This document shows positions 28,392 through 42,500 of a DNA stretch of 64,000 nt, piece after piece. The stretch comes from Lethocerus indicus (Eukaryota > Arthropoda > Insecta > Hemiptera > Belostomatidae). The position numbers were made by a program, and so were the translations under genes. The stretch is from assembly GCA_019843655.1 (NCBI GenBank), contig JACDQD010000102.1, positions 8,875,501 to 8,939,500 of the forward strand. The letters run 5' to 3'. Numbering within the stretch: the first letter of the stretch is position 1; each line of letters opens with the position of its first letter. The notes beneath the pieces were generated by a model. It was given only the letters and a program-made list of their open reading frames with translations, was not told where the DNA came from and searched no databases.

Positions 28392-30449
28392 CATCGATAA
28401 CAAATTAGCGATGGTAATAATCCTTTGGACAAAGGGTGTGAACCATTCAAACGTGAAACAGCGATAATTGTAATTAAACAATTAAAATTGAATTTTCTTC
28501 ACTTGTTTGCCGATTGGCCCCCAAAACAAGCACAACTGCAAAATTCAAATTAATTCTAATTAAGCAATTCTAATTACTTAAACAAAACCCACTCAATTTA
28601 TACAAAGTTAATTTACACGCTCGAGCATCTCAATACATTTGCGCCATCCGTTGGTCATAAATAAATAAATACCGGGTTTAAATTGTTTTACGCAGCCTGT
28701 GGTTCACAGTGGAACATCGGTTGTCAGTGGTGTAACACGTTTCGAACGGAAAATGGATTCAGTTGCAAAACTTTACAGTTAAAAAAATCCCCACTCAACA
28801 AGTGCACTTGTTTACAGTGCACAAGTGCATTGTAGAAACACCGCGTGGAATACCCCGTATATTGACGACCAGTGGAGGCATTGTTTATCGAACCAAATGG
28901 GATGTTTAATTGCTACACTTCCATTATGACCTTTCATACAACTCCAAGGTGTAGGCACAGTACTGAATGTAAATCTACAAGCTTTACGTCAAATGTTGAA
29001 TAATTAGCCCGCGTTTAACCTCTAAAACGTTTAAACAAAAAAAATATAATTCGATATTTTTGCCTGTGAGTGATCTCCTGTGCCTATTACGCGAATGGTG
29101 TAATTTTCTTCCATCAGTAAAATGCCATAATTGCTATATGAAGCTCAAAAGAGTATATTTTAAGAAGTGGAGCGGTGATGAATGTTGGAGGATGGTGCGG
29201 GTTCAACCGGCAACGTGGAACGTTGCAATTGCGACGGCCCTTCTCTGCCAACCTTTATTAATGGCTTATCGATAATAGGGGGTTGGGGCGGTAGTGTAGA
29301 ATATATATGAGGAAGTCCTCTGGATTCGCCTAATAACACTAATCGAACCTTCGTGCCCTGAACCCAACCAGCCCCGTAAATTTCCACCATTCTCCAATTA
29401 GAGTCGGACGTCGCCCACTTTTGGATACCCCGTCGCGACAATTAACCTACCTCATAGGCAACCTGCACCCGGCATATCTGTTTCTAATTAACTCGAATAA
29501 ATAGACCACCGTTCACCTTTCTATAAGACATATTTGATCTTGCTGAAATGTATTAAAATACAACAAACGATAGATACATCAAAATCAAAATAGATTAAAC
29601 ATTAACTAAAATAATATGCTTAAAGGAATATAACAGTAGGTAATCTCGATCGAAAATTTCCAATATCACAAACTAAATTTATCAGAGAAAAATCAAATTG
29701 GTAATGTTTTAATTATTAAAATATTATTATAGTAAAACGACTCTATGACTCTGCATATGTCACATAAAGGAATCGATTACCGCCTACTGTAATACTGCGG
29801 AATGTTTTTTGGAATGCGAAGACACAAGATAAACCGAATACTCTGTTATTTCTACTGTATAACACTGTTATTTCTGTGTTTCTACCTCAAATTAGTATCG
29901 AATGTCCAATTACTGGTATTCAAGCAAGATCATGCATTTTTTGAAAAATGTAAACCTGACGTCCATTACGTTCCATTATGTCCATTTAGAATAATGTTAA
30001 TGCGAATTCCCATGAAAAATGTTAACTCAAAAACAACAGTAATATGGGGGCTATAGTGAAATGGACGTTCGTCACTACGGAGGGGCGTACGGATCAGGAA
30101 TAAAAGGGAAGTTTTTATACGGTCGGGTACTTTGCGTAGGGCGAAGCACCTACTTGAAGCGTAATAAACCACCAAATGGAGGTTCATGACCCTAATGCTC
30201 TTAGATGGGACCCTCATAAAAAACCCAATATATTTAATAATAATAATATTCTAATATTATGTACGATATAATAGATAATATATTATCGACGTTGTGGATT
30301 TGTATAAATTTATAATTCGAAGGTGTTAATGTTACCTTATTCCATTACCAATTTATTTTCTATTTCTAATTTTTCTATCATTCATAACTGATTAATATCC
30401 ATCTATTAATTTTGTATAAGACTTTATTTATTATTATTTTTTTTTAATT
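28390..30449. other. Non-coding stretch, no gene recognised
   Basis: Nothing recognisable beyond the A/T-rich flank that forms the 3' tail side of the LINE remnant. Confidence 0.55.
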
Positions 30450-31075
30450 TTATTTATTTAAACATTTCCTTTTCATCCTAAACATCCTTTTCAGGCGTCT
30501 GCAAGGAACGTTTGGGATGTCGGGAGATAGTAGGGTTTGGACTAGTGGATTAGGGTGATGATGGAGTCGTGAGTGGAAATTGCTGTATCGTTGTATGGCG
30601 AGGTCACGGACAAACGGGACATTAAGATCTGTGCGTAGGGTAAGGTTGGAGACATAATAGGGTGCATCGATTATTCTCCTTAATATTTTTGACTGTAAGG
30701 TTTGGATTTTGTGGATATTTCTCGGTTTGGCCAAACCCCACAGTTCGAGTCCGTATGTCCAGATCGGTTTAAGTATAGTGTTGTACAATAATAATTTGTT
30801 GTTTAAGCTTAATTTTGATCTATTGTCTAGTATTCTATGTAGTAACTTGTATCGTCTGTTAAATTCCAGTCTTTTTAGTTTTATGTGTGGATTCCATGTC
30901 CGTCTTTTGTCTATATAGAGGCCCAGGTATTTTACCTTATCCGCCGTGGGTAGGGGTGTTTCGAAATAGTTTTCTAATTTTCGGACTGGAATTTCATTCG
31001 TATTTTATGTCGTGTGTCTCTACTAAATAGAAAATGTCGACAATTCAGTCTTTTTTAAAATGGAGCTGGTTTTCT
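30450..31075 (-). pseudogene. Decayed jockey-like non-LTR retrotransposon, C-terminal reverse transcriptase fragment
   Basis: The frame reads through DKVKYLGLYIDKRRTWNPHI, then LLYNTILKPIWTYGLELWG and IDAPYYVSNLTLRTDL, ending at a stop near 30450. These are hallmark strings of the reverse-transcriptase C-terminal region of jockey-clade LINEs. Further upstream the same frame (KKTELSTFSI, RHTT) is broken by three in-frame stops. An A-rich stretch follows the stop on the minus strand, consistent with a LINE 3' end. The 5' part, including the catalytic core, is absent, so it is a dead 5'-truncated copy. Confidence 0.8.
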
Positions 31076-34000
31076 TCTCAATTGCTCAATCGCTTTTCCC
31101 ATTTTCAGTGTATCTTCCCCCGTGGAAAATAGCATTTAGGCGGGCGCCGCGGGACGATTGCCAAAGATGCCGGGAGGCCGCGTCCGGCCCGCGGTTATCC
31201 CGCAGGATCTACCACCCGCCCGTCCCCACAGATATTTAGTGCCGGCTTCGATAACGTATAATTTGCGAGAACCTTCCAGCCCAGAGATTCGAAACTGAGA
31301 TATTTTAAATTGCCCTTCCAGCCCAGCCTTTGGTCCGCAGACCTCTCATCGCCCAGGGAATGAGATATTAATTTCCTAATTTAAAAATATAGGACGGAAT
31401 AATGCAACCGTACTAGTGCGCGGTTATTAATTTATAGATATACGAAGACAGCGAGTTGTTAAGTTATCCGGCTAAAAGTTTATTTTCGCAACATTGTCTC
31501 GTAACTACGATAGTCGGTTCCGTTATCACAAAACTGTAATACCTTCTTTGTGCGTAATACGAGTCTTTTAGTTTCGCCGAATGGAAAATATTTCTTTCCG
31601 ACAAAAAACAGCATCTCCCTGTGAACATAATCGCAGAAAATCGTTGTGTCGCAAGCTCCTCCGGCCCCCGACATTCGGACAACTCGAACGCAGAGCGTGT
31701 GTAGCCATGGCCACACCGCACTACCGTATCGATTTTATTTATTACAAAATATTCCAGAAGCCGAACCACCAAATATTTTCCTATATCCAGGATCTCGTAT
31801 TATCATCGATCAACTGATTACTCCGACGAGTACCGATAATTACCGGGACAATATACGAATCCTCATCGACCAAATAATTTATTGTATTACTTGTTATCAA
31901 TATTGCCCGATACTATGGGCGGAAAAAATTGAAAGTAAAGAGACGTAGGCGGTTAAAAGCCAGACTAAATTCAGGACTAAAACTCTTTCTTAACGCCGAT
32001 ATAAGCTGACTCCTTCCTGTCAGAAGAAGGCTGGAAAAAAGTAATAACACTTAAGTCGGCGTTTAATCGGTGTGAGTGAACCCGACCGAGGGGGTTTCTA
32101 ATGAAACCAGCGTCATCCCCCCCGCCCCGCTCCCCAACTAACCGACCGCCCCTTCATCCCCTCGGAAGAGGAAGACAAAAATTAAGACCACCAAAGTGAT
32201 TACATCGTTCGGTTTCTGCCAACCCCACCACCGCCTAAATATTGGTGTTACATTTTTCAAGTATCCCCCCAACGAAGACATCGACCGCCGCGTAATTCAG
32301 CTATTTTCTTCCGCGACCGTAAGAACGAATTTGTACAATATTTTTTGTATTTTGTCGCCCTTGTCCCCAAGTGGCTTGCCTTCCCCGACACGGTTCTCCC
32401 GATGCGAGCGACAGGGACAGGCTGTGGTTCATTCGCAACCGATCAAAAGTACCGCTAACGAAAATTATCGGGGAGGATGAGCCCACAACGAGAAAAACGT
32501 AAATTAGTTCGGACGTTGGTTAATAAAGAAAAATTATGTTTAAAAATAAGTATATCTACTTTTATTTTTGTAAAGATAAATTGAAATTCCTTCCGCGGAT
32601 CCACCAGTCGGATAATTAATGAGTGTACTTAAGTCTCGCTTAAAGGAGTCCGCCCGCGGAAAATTAAATCCTTAACCCATGTCGAGATTCGTACGATTGT
32701 TGATTTGCAGAGGGTCGCGTTTTCACGTAATGACATTTGCGATTCAATTTGTAAATAATAATATTGTCGACACGCGTCGCGATGAAATCCACAAATTACA
32801 CCTTGCCCCGCCGGCCGTCATCTGCGCACAATCAATACCAGAAAATTTCAACATTCTGAGCGTACAAATCCGGTTCGGTTACTCAAAAACTGTAACGTTG
32901 AACAACTTCGTTAACGGGGATTATAGATAAGTGCCGGTTGAATCCAGCTGTAGAACATATATAATATTCGGGACTATAGAACGGGAGATTGGGTCGTGAG
33001 TTCAGACATACATACATATATGGGCGCGTATAGTTGTTCTGACATCAAAGCCTGTCACATGCCTAACTGTCTTCTCCTCCTCCCCCTGACTAACATGCTT
33101 TATGTCCACGCCACATACCACGCAGCTAATATGTCACCATATCGCCCAGTAAACTATACAAAATTGCCATAATCAATTATTGCAATAAATATTATTGTAA
33201 CCCCAGGAAACGTTCTACTAAGGATGATTCGTGGGGAGGAGCCAGCCTGAGGAAGAGCTAGCGATGAAGAACTTGTCAAGTCTTAGAATCGGTTTTCAGG
33301 AAGTTCTCAAAGAAATCATCGGAACTTGAACACCGTTAGCTCGCCCTCGCCGTTTTGCGTTAATCCAACTGCGGATTCCTAGTTTTAAAATCTGTACGAA
33401 AATCGTAGATCGTGTTCATTTTTTACAATTGATTACAACCGGGTGCAAGGAGGAATCAAGAGAACTAGCCTTATGGGGAAGTTCGCGTGAAACAAATTCC
33501 ACTCGCCCTAAAATCTCCCATTCCCCAGGCACCAGTCCAATAAACAACGAATTTATTGTCGCCCGGGATTATTCCTCGACAGCCCGAAAGGGAGGCGTCT
33601 TTTATCGTACACCGTAGCGGGAAATGGAAACGGGCGCAGCTGTCCTCTGGAGGCGATAATAAAGTTTAAAATCCACCAAAGAAAGAACTGTGTGTGCCTT
33701 TTATGACGCCATTTCAGCAAAAAAAAATAAGAACGGAAGCATTTGCTACACGCGAATTTTCCAACTTCATAAATAGGAAGGATCTCTTTGTCGCACATGG
33801 GAGCTCTCAGCATATTTGCAGCAACAATTTTTTTCCAGCGATCCAGGATAAATAGATTGAAGGGTTCACCCTCGTTAGGGCTCCCGTCACTGTAAATGGA
33901 CAAGCGCTGCAAGATTTCTATTGTCACTATCGACCATACTCGGAAGAAGAATGAGCCAACAATTAATAAACAGTTGAATTCAAGAATCGATTGCTTCTTA

Positions 34001-35419
34001 CAAATTACACAAATAAGCAAAATTCCTTTCGAAATAACGATTATTTTCGTAACTATATTGTTGCTCTGTGTCAATTAACACAATACAGTAGTAAAATTAG
34101 TGGTTGGTAAAGGTTGGTGTTGGTAATAAGTGGGCAGGAATTGAGCATGCCTTCCAATAGATTTTCGCACAGTTCTCATTCTTCTTATCAGATTGTTACT
34201 CCAGTTCACGACCTCTGGTAGACCTGCGTTATTAATAGTTACACGGAATATACCTAGATTTAAATGACGATCAAAATAGAGGCAACTTGGAAAAACATTG
34301 CGACAGGTGTACTTCTCCATGTATACCGATTCGGCATTTACACATTAATGCTCGGATCGTTCAATTTATCGTCGTTTTCTCCCGTCACGCGTTCAGTAGT
34401 CGCTGGGGGGGGGTTCACTTTCGGCACTGGAAACCTGCCCAGAACGCCGAGCGAAAGACAAAAAAAAAGGAAAAACTTCTGGTCAAAGAGCGTGCCTAAC
34501 TTTTTACCCTGGACATCGGCTTTTGAACTTTTCGGGGGGAGCGTTTTTGGCCTCGGCGACCCGAGAAAAAAAAACGGAAAAACGAGAAACGCCATTGTTT
34601 TCCGATTACGGTTTCCTCCCTCCGCGCATTGTTTAATAAAGAGGCACTAAAACACGTGAACAAAAGGAAATAAATAAAGGAGGAAGGTAAAAAAAATTGC
34701 GAACGCTCGGATCTTTTTCTCTGTCGAACATCATTGTCGGGGGCTGAAATATTAAAGCGCGGACCCCACCGCTCTGTTTGGTCGAAAAGCGTCGTCGGAA
34801 CGCGGTGAGCGCCCGATAGAATAAGTACTCGCGAGTTGAGCCATTCGCAAAAAGAACGGACGGTGGTAAAATATTTGAAGGGAAGAACAGGAAAACGTTT
34901 TACCAAGGCTCTTCTATATCTTCCGTACTGGGTATTGTATAACATTAGACACCACTACCCCACTTATGTATGACGATAATGATTGGAAGTGTGGAGCGAA
35001 GGGCAGTAGAAACTTGGGTGATCAATCGAATGCCTCTAGGAGTAGAATTGCCGGACAGAACCACATACGATTCACCTAAAGAGATAATAGACAAAGCTCA
35101 GACCCTCCTAACTTAGTCCCTAGCAAGAGACCCTAACTGAAAGATTCACACGATTGAAGCGAGTACGATAGGTGATGGAAATTAGCCAAGCTGAGAACAT
35201 GAGATAACTGAACTTGAAGTTGTCTACCCAGCGTGCAAAAGACCCGGTGGTACTCTGTTGTCTTGGCATCTTCGCCAAGGTATATGGGTCACACTGAGTT
35301 TGGTAAGCCAATTCCCAAGCTACGAACTTCTCATCAGAGGCGAAAAGAGGTCTATTGGCCATGGACTTTGTTCATGTGGTAAGGAGAAGAGGTACCGCAC
35401 TTGGTTTATAACAAGCGAT
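31076..35419. other. Non-coding stretch up to the composition boundary
   Basis: GC-richer sequence with a CpG-rich patch at 31130-31240. Several overlapping reading frames of 80-173 codons occur on both strands, none with recognisable domains. Base composition changes to AT-rich at about 35.4 kb. Confidence 0.5.
35120..35362 (-). other. Unidentified short open frame at the composition boundary
   Basis: An 80-codon frame whose end (SFARWVDNFKFSY, then ITYRTRFNRVN) loosely recalls the RNase H to integrase linker of Ty3/gypsy elements, but no diagnostic motif is present. Flanking frames are broken. It may be an eroded retroelement or chance. Confidence 0.15.
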
Positions 35420-36221
35420 GATACAGGAATGTTTTAATAGAAAATGAAGGAAAACATGTCTCTGAGATAGAAAGAACTACAATAGTTAGGGATGGAACCA
35501 CTACTTATCAGTCCATTCAAGATCTTTTCCTACAATAATCTTTTGAATTAACATGCATAAATTCAAGCATGAAACTGATTCAGATGTTTATAAATATGAG
35601 TATATTTTTGAATTTATGGTTTCAATTTATGGAAACATTTTCAGTTTTATTCTCTCCTATTAATTGACGAATCCAATTACATATCCATCTTCACCTTGGA
35701 CACCAATACCAATTTGTTATCCAGGATTTAAACATTATAAGTTGAGTGCAGTAACATTGATTTACAGGTCTTAATCTAACAGCCTAATTACCCAGAAGTA
35801 CACTAAAATTGAAATCCACCCCCTAGGAACAGTTTCAAGATAAATGCTCCAAGAGTGCCCCCAAATACAAATATTGTTATAAATATACTTTAGTAGTGTT
35901 GTGCAACACGTGTTTATCACAGCTCTTAAAAACAGTACAAAAATTAGTTTGGTTAAAAAAAAAATCAAATTTTGTTTAAGAAAATCTCAAATATTAAAAC
36001 ATGAATGTATGCTGTAACACATTGAACCTAAAGTGGGGGGAATTAATGGAAAAGAATAAGCAACATTAATTCTGCAATTTATTCAGACAAACCAATAACA
36101 CGTATATCACAGTGATTTATAAAATATACATTACATAGTAGATACTAACAGGAACTATTTTGACGGTAAAATTAAGTACATATTTACAACTTAATAGTCA
36201 TTTGATAACAATGTTTATGTT

Positions 36222-36278
<57 letters not shown>

Positions 36279-39200
36279 ATAAAATGTTGAATAAGTTCCT
36301 ATTGACTAAAGAGTACAACATTAAATATTGACAATAAAAAAGTTACATTTGGCATATTTATAAATTTTTCACTTTTTGAGGAGCTTATTTTAAAGGCACA
36401 TATATGATGTTTGATTTAACACTCTAATATTTTAAAAATAAAAACTTAAACACCAGTCTTGAGAAGAAATCATTTAAATGAAGATCTAATGAAAAATATG
36501 TTAAACTTTTCAAAAAATTAAATTAAACTTTAAAGAATCAATCAAGTATACATCATTTAAAATATTAGATAAATTTTGAAGCAATAGTTGCAATGAGATG
36601 GATTATTTCCCATCTAGTAAATATAGATAATAGTTCCTACAATTGTATAACATAAATACTTGAGAAAAACATAATATAAAATCCACAGGAAATTAAAAAA
36701 ATTAATAATTGTTTTCAGAGGTTACTTATACACCCTTTAAAAGAAACCAGTCATCTTTAACATCATCTTGACATGACATTAAGTAAATTCATATGGTAAA
36801 AATCATCAAACCTAGGATAAAACGAATAAAAGTGCTTGCAATAAAAGTTGTTGCAGCGTTAATATTAAAATACAATATTATTTAAAATAACAACACTTAC
36901 TTCATTGGGTCAAGAAAGGTTCAGTTACAAGTTTGTTCTGAAAATATCGATAATATATAAAAGTAAAATGAAAACTAAAAAAACCCACCACATGACAATA
37001 GCCACCACATAGTTTGTTTCTTTCAACTAAAAAACAGAAACAAAATAAATCACAAAACAAGTATTACTTTGATGACTGGATCCTTAATCTTCCTATTTCA
37101 AATATTCCTCTGGTTTAATATAATGAAATATTGATTTATATTTTCATTAGGACTAAATACAAATATTGCTCAATCAAAATATTACCCCATGAATATTATG
37201 TTTAAAAACTGTTATTACAGTATTACTTTCCATTTATAATATAAATCTGTGCATTCATTAATCCACTGATACTACCATTTATCATTGCTATGGCTTGATA
37301 CGAAGGAAAATTATTAATTCAATTCAAAATAAATGATTAACAATGCATAATTAAACCTTATGAGTGTTAGAAGAAAAAATATAATACATACAAACAAAAT
37401 CACACCAGTTAAACAAAAAACTTTGTTAAATCTATCAAAAATAATGAAAAGCTAATTAATAATAAATGCAACACTAGTTTCTACAAATTCCTTTTAGACA
37501 TTTTATGTTGTTACGGCACAAAGTGACTGAAGACCTATATTTTAATTTGCAATGAAACTCAAAATAATTATAAGAAATAAACCTTAATGGAACAGGGAGT
37601 ACATTTTAGTTTTTTGTATTTTTAGAAACAATGTGTCATGAACTTGATATATGTGGAGAAAATACTACACTAGTAAAGAAAAGAAATTAGTCATCACAAT
37701 AATAGGCTGTTACTAAAATGTTAGTTGTATGCCTAAAATTAGTTCATTTTTATCTATTCATCAATCATTAGAAGTCAGGAAAAGCTGATGTGATCTGGTC
37801 TCCACTAATTGTTAGCTCCTATTAAATATTTTATTGCCCCTCAGAGAAAGAATCAAAATTTTTATACCCCACTTTATAATTACTGTATTTTATGATGAAA
37901 ACATGAACATACAAAGTTTAATATCAATTTTCAATACTCTGATCCTTTTGTGAACGCAATTAAATTTGTAGATATTACACTGAATCATTTGTCAAATATA
38001 TAATGTCAACATCAATAATACATGGATGTGATGTTTTAAAATATGGAAATAATTTTTTCATTTTTATCCATCTTTTTTATCCTGCCTACTTCAGCAAATA
38101 TATACTCTTCAATATTACCAAAATAAAACTAAGTAACTGGCATTTTTTTACAATTTTAACTCTATTACTTGAAGTGACAGTACAATATTAACCAAACGAT
38201 ACATTCAACAAATTATTGAAAATATACAACATAACTAATGACATACAGTAAATATGAATTTTTTGAACATGTTATAATCATATGTAGAAATTAAATATTT
38301 CTAATACTAAGTAAATTACAATCCCCACAGTTTAGAAATATTTTGTTTGTTTGTATGTTACATTAATCTTTATAAGTTTACAACAGTAAATATTCTTTCC
38401 TGTCAAAACGTTGCTTAGAGAGTTTAATATGAGAGATAAAATGAGATTATTTTAATAAAATAATTAATATAATATAGCCATACTACCAAAAGTGAAATCT
38501 TATAATAATAAAGGGAGAAACTAAAGTCACATACTAACAAAGAATGCAAATGATTATTCTACAGTACAATTACTTTTAACTGTTGTATTGAAATTCTTAA
38601 AGATATATGTTTGTTCAATTTCTTGGAACAAATAAATATTCAATTCTGTACATGTTATGGGAAATGCCAGAAGCAAAGGATTTAAGGAATAATTTTCAAT
38701 GCTAAAGGAATTATCAGAAATTATCAAATTATTAATTTTTTACAAAAAACTGATGAAAATAAACATTTAAGTTATATATTTAAATATGAATTCATTAGTT
38801 CACTGAATTGTGTTTATACAGTTTTCAATTAACACAGTGTAAGGTTTTCTTAAATAGTCTTAAATTACTTTGTACATTCTGAGTTTTATCAAATTTTCCA
38901 TTACAATTTTGGATATGTGTCAACTTTGGGACAAAACTATACTTTAAAAAATAAAAAAAATCCATTTAAAATGTACAGAACAATAAGATACCATAGGTAA
39001 ATGGTTGTACAGATAACTGCACTGTTTAAAATCAGGTGTAATAATGTAACTGATTTTTTTGGGCCATTCTTCAAATTCAAAATTATAATTCCTTTCTATA
39101 AAATTATTCAATAAATGAAACAATACGTTGATCATTTTAATCATAAATGGTAATATGAAAACAACTGAAACAATATGAAAGCAATTACATCATCAGCACC

Positions 39201-39345
39201 CATTTCCAAATTAGTGTACGTAAAGAAATTGGGATATCAACACACTTACTAGAAATAACAAGAAACAAATATTGAATTCAACAAAAATAAAATGATGTTC
39301 ATTGTTTCAGATGATATGCACAACTGTACAGTTAGAAATCTGCCA
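35420..39345. other. AT-rich intergenic stretch downstream of EDRF1
   Basis: Strongly AT-rich, low-complexity sequence with only short chance reading frames. It may include an extended EDRF1 3' UTR. Apart from the microsatellite at 36.2 kb, nothing recognisable was seen. Confidence 0.6.
36225..36275. repeat. (AT)n microsatellite
   Basis: Uninterrupted TA dinucleotide run of about 50 bases in the AT-rich sequence downstream of EDRF1. Confidence 0.9.
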
Positions 39346-39351
39346 TTTATT
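39346..39351 (-). terminator. Candidate polyadenylation signal of EDRF1
   Basis: AATAAA on the minus strand about 160 nt past the EDRF1 stop. Other copies of the hexamer occur further downstream, so a longer 3' UTR is possible. Confidence 0.3.
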
Positions 39352-39510
39352 AACTAGTGGATATTTATGCCGCAATATAAATCTTACTCTTGTCCAGTAA
39401 ACATGAGTAATATAAGTTGTATTTAAGTAATAGTACCTATCAAACAATATCTTAAAAAATTAATAGCAACACTGATCCTAAAAAGCAATCAACCAATTGT
39501 GCAAACCAAC

Positions 39511-42500
39511 TCATATTTTCTTCAAATCTTTCGTTTTGTCAATTACCAATATCAGATGTGGAACCAAATCACGGTTGCCTTTTTTGAGGAGCAAACTGTA
39601 CACATCTTTGTACTGTGATGCCAAAGCAACTTTTTCACATGGTGTTGTACTCCTGTAAGAAAAATATATTTTTATTAATATAGTCAAATTTACCGTTATA
39701 TGAATATAATGTGGAGGACATTTAACAAGAGATAATGAAGCACAAATGGCAATTGATATGTCCAAACATAAAATTAAAAGTTAAAGATGTGTTGTATTAG
39801 TTAGTATCCAGGCAGTTGAAATTAATTTAAATTTTAAATAAATTTAATTAATGTTAAAGCATGTTCATAAGATCTGCTTATGAAACAATTTTTAAATAGT
39901 ATTTGGAATATCAATTTTAATTATTAAACATGAATTCATTTCTTCATTTATAATATTTAATTTTTAAGAAGTATACTTTTGATTAGATCCGGTCAGAAGT
40001 AGTTTGATAAGCGTGCGAAGTAAGAATTGAAATCTTTGCTCTAAAAGGAGCATCAGTTTATCCTCTTCTTGCCTTTCTGCAATTTCCATATCATCAATTC
40101 TATTGTATTCACGGCCTGAAAAACAATATTTAATTCAAAATTTTAAATAAAGATATTTTGCTAACTGGCTAAAAATATTGTCTAATTAACATAAAATGCT
40201 GAAAATCCATACTTCAATAATTACTGCTTTATGTCTATAACCTTTTTAAAAAGTGTATTTATGAACACTACCAGAGGAATATATCTCTTGTGTACTGTTG
40301 TATATATTGACAAAACTGGTTTAAAATGTCATGAAATTGAAATAATACACTTACAAAAATTAATTTTATGGATATACTCATTGCCTTAACTTAACAACAA
40401 AAATGATTTAAATACTTACTAATCTTTGATGGCAACACTCTATTTCTTTCTTCCATAATAACGAGTATAGGTCTACATTCATAAATTATGTCTAAAGCAT
40501 TTTGAAGAGACTTTAACTTCAAATTACTGCTTGAGGACACTATAAAAAATATGTACAGTTAATCCTAGTTTAGAAGTAAACAAAATAATCTAAATATAAA
40601 TTTGATTAAAATTACATAAAAAAGATTAGCTAATGCAAAAATATAAGTTGCTATTCTTTTAGTCTTAGTCATGTATATTAAAACAAGTATTAGGATTAAG
40701 AAGTTCCCATGATTATTTATGATCTAAGGCAACACCAAAATATAAGAGCTAAATGCTTCGTCTTTTTGTTCAGTTCTATAATTCTAATGACAATCATAAC
40801 ACGTTTCCATGAAAATTGTATGTGCTATAACATATAATGTACTCCAATGAAAAATGTACATATAATAGATGCAAGAATAGTTTATAATACAGATGTTACA
40901 GTAACTCACATTCGCAGATGAATTCTGCCAAAGATACCCTTTCTAATTGGACTGTAAGTAGGTCAGAGGGATGTTCCAGATGAAACAACAATTTACTTGC
41001 TTTCATATAATGCATTTGACATAACTGCAACAAATTTTTCTTCTTTGCTTCATCACCTAATTGTTCCCTGAGAATAGACAAATGAAGGTATAATTATAAT
41101 TTATTTACTCTTAATAAATTATCCAAGGTAACTTATTACAATCCGATCTCCTGTTGCAAAGGATCTGAATTATTGGGGATCATGCTCCCACTTGCTTCTT
41201 TGGTCTTATGCTAGACTGGTTTCACATTTTCTCCATCACATCTAGCATTCTTCTAATAGTAACTAGTATACAATGAAATTCTTATGCATGCCAGATTTTG
41301 ATCATCCTGTCAAAACATTTGTTACTTGCTATTTCTGGATTTATGGAGCTATAATATTGCTAATAGTACTTTTAATATTATTTTATTGAGAAATTAAATA
41401 TATACTTAAATATCAATGGAGTTAAATGTTAATGAAATTTAATGCATTAGGTTGAAACACCAGCATTTATAAAAACAGATTCTACCTGTAAGAGTTGTGA
41501 TAAAGAGATGCAAGACGATGATGAATTTTGGCACCACGGAATTGATAAACTGGCAATCTAGGTCCTGGAGTTTCAAGATCGCAGTATTTTAATGCCTTCA
41601 GCAGTAGGTCTGCAACATCACGTTCTATCTCTTCTTGCGTCTAACACCCACCATTAAAAATTAATAATAAACTATTTCAATTATTGCCAATAATAATGCC
41701 TTCAAAAAACATTTTTAAAACAAGATTTCTACCCAGGACACAATATTTAACCAATAGAGTATTATTTTCAATGGTTATAAATATTTGTTAATACAACCAT
41801 GTTTGTAAATAAATTGGAACATATTAAAAAACCCACTTATTACCTCTATATAAAATCCACTTATTAAAAAATTGCATGAAGATCCCAAAAGAAATGTCTA
41901 TCATAAACAAAGTTAAGATGATATTTTTAATAGCCTTTCAAATATTACCTTATTTATAAAGAATGGATGATCCTGTGTTAAAGTGGCAATCGTAAATAAA
42001 GTTGTTGAAAGTTCCCATGTCACACTATCCCAGACCATAGGGTTGGTTTTCCTTGTTTTCAATACACTTAATGCAGCAAGGTAACTATTTTGTGCCTACA
42101 CACAAAGTACACAATTTGTAGTCAAGTAGCAAATTCTCCACATGTGTATTTCCTACAGTAGCAAATTAAAAATTTAATAGAATATAAACTTATTATTATT
42201 CGTTACATACACTGAATTTGCAGGTCAAGACTTAGGGGTTGGAGATCAAAAAATTAAACAAAAAATCCTTTTGAGACTTCCTTGAGTTGGCTTTGTTTTG
42301 GAGTGCATCACAAGAAACTCACCCAATAAGAGTAAGTAATCGTAATCAGAAACCTGTAGTTTACTTGAAGGCTTCCGATGAATAAGGGGTGAATTCATAG
42401 CAGAGCGGTAGGTTTCACTTGTTTATGTTTACATCCTATTTTTTTGCTGTTATTATTAATGCAACAAAGCTGAAGTTTTAATTTTTAATATTTAAAGGAT

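Noticed and set aside
33553..34074. 173-codon open frame, minus strand, the longest in the left half
   Set aside because: No recognisable domain, mixed hydrophobic/basic composition, no splice or promoter context, and overlapped by frames on the other strand.
34264..34945. Cluster of overlapping frames on both strands
   Set aside because: All occupy the same DNA, contain homopolymer-derived runs and match nothing known to me.
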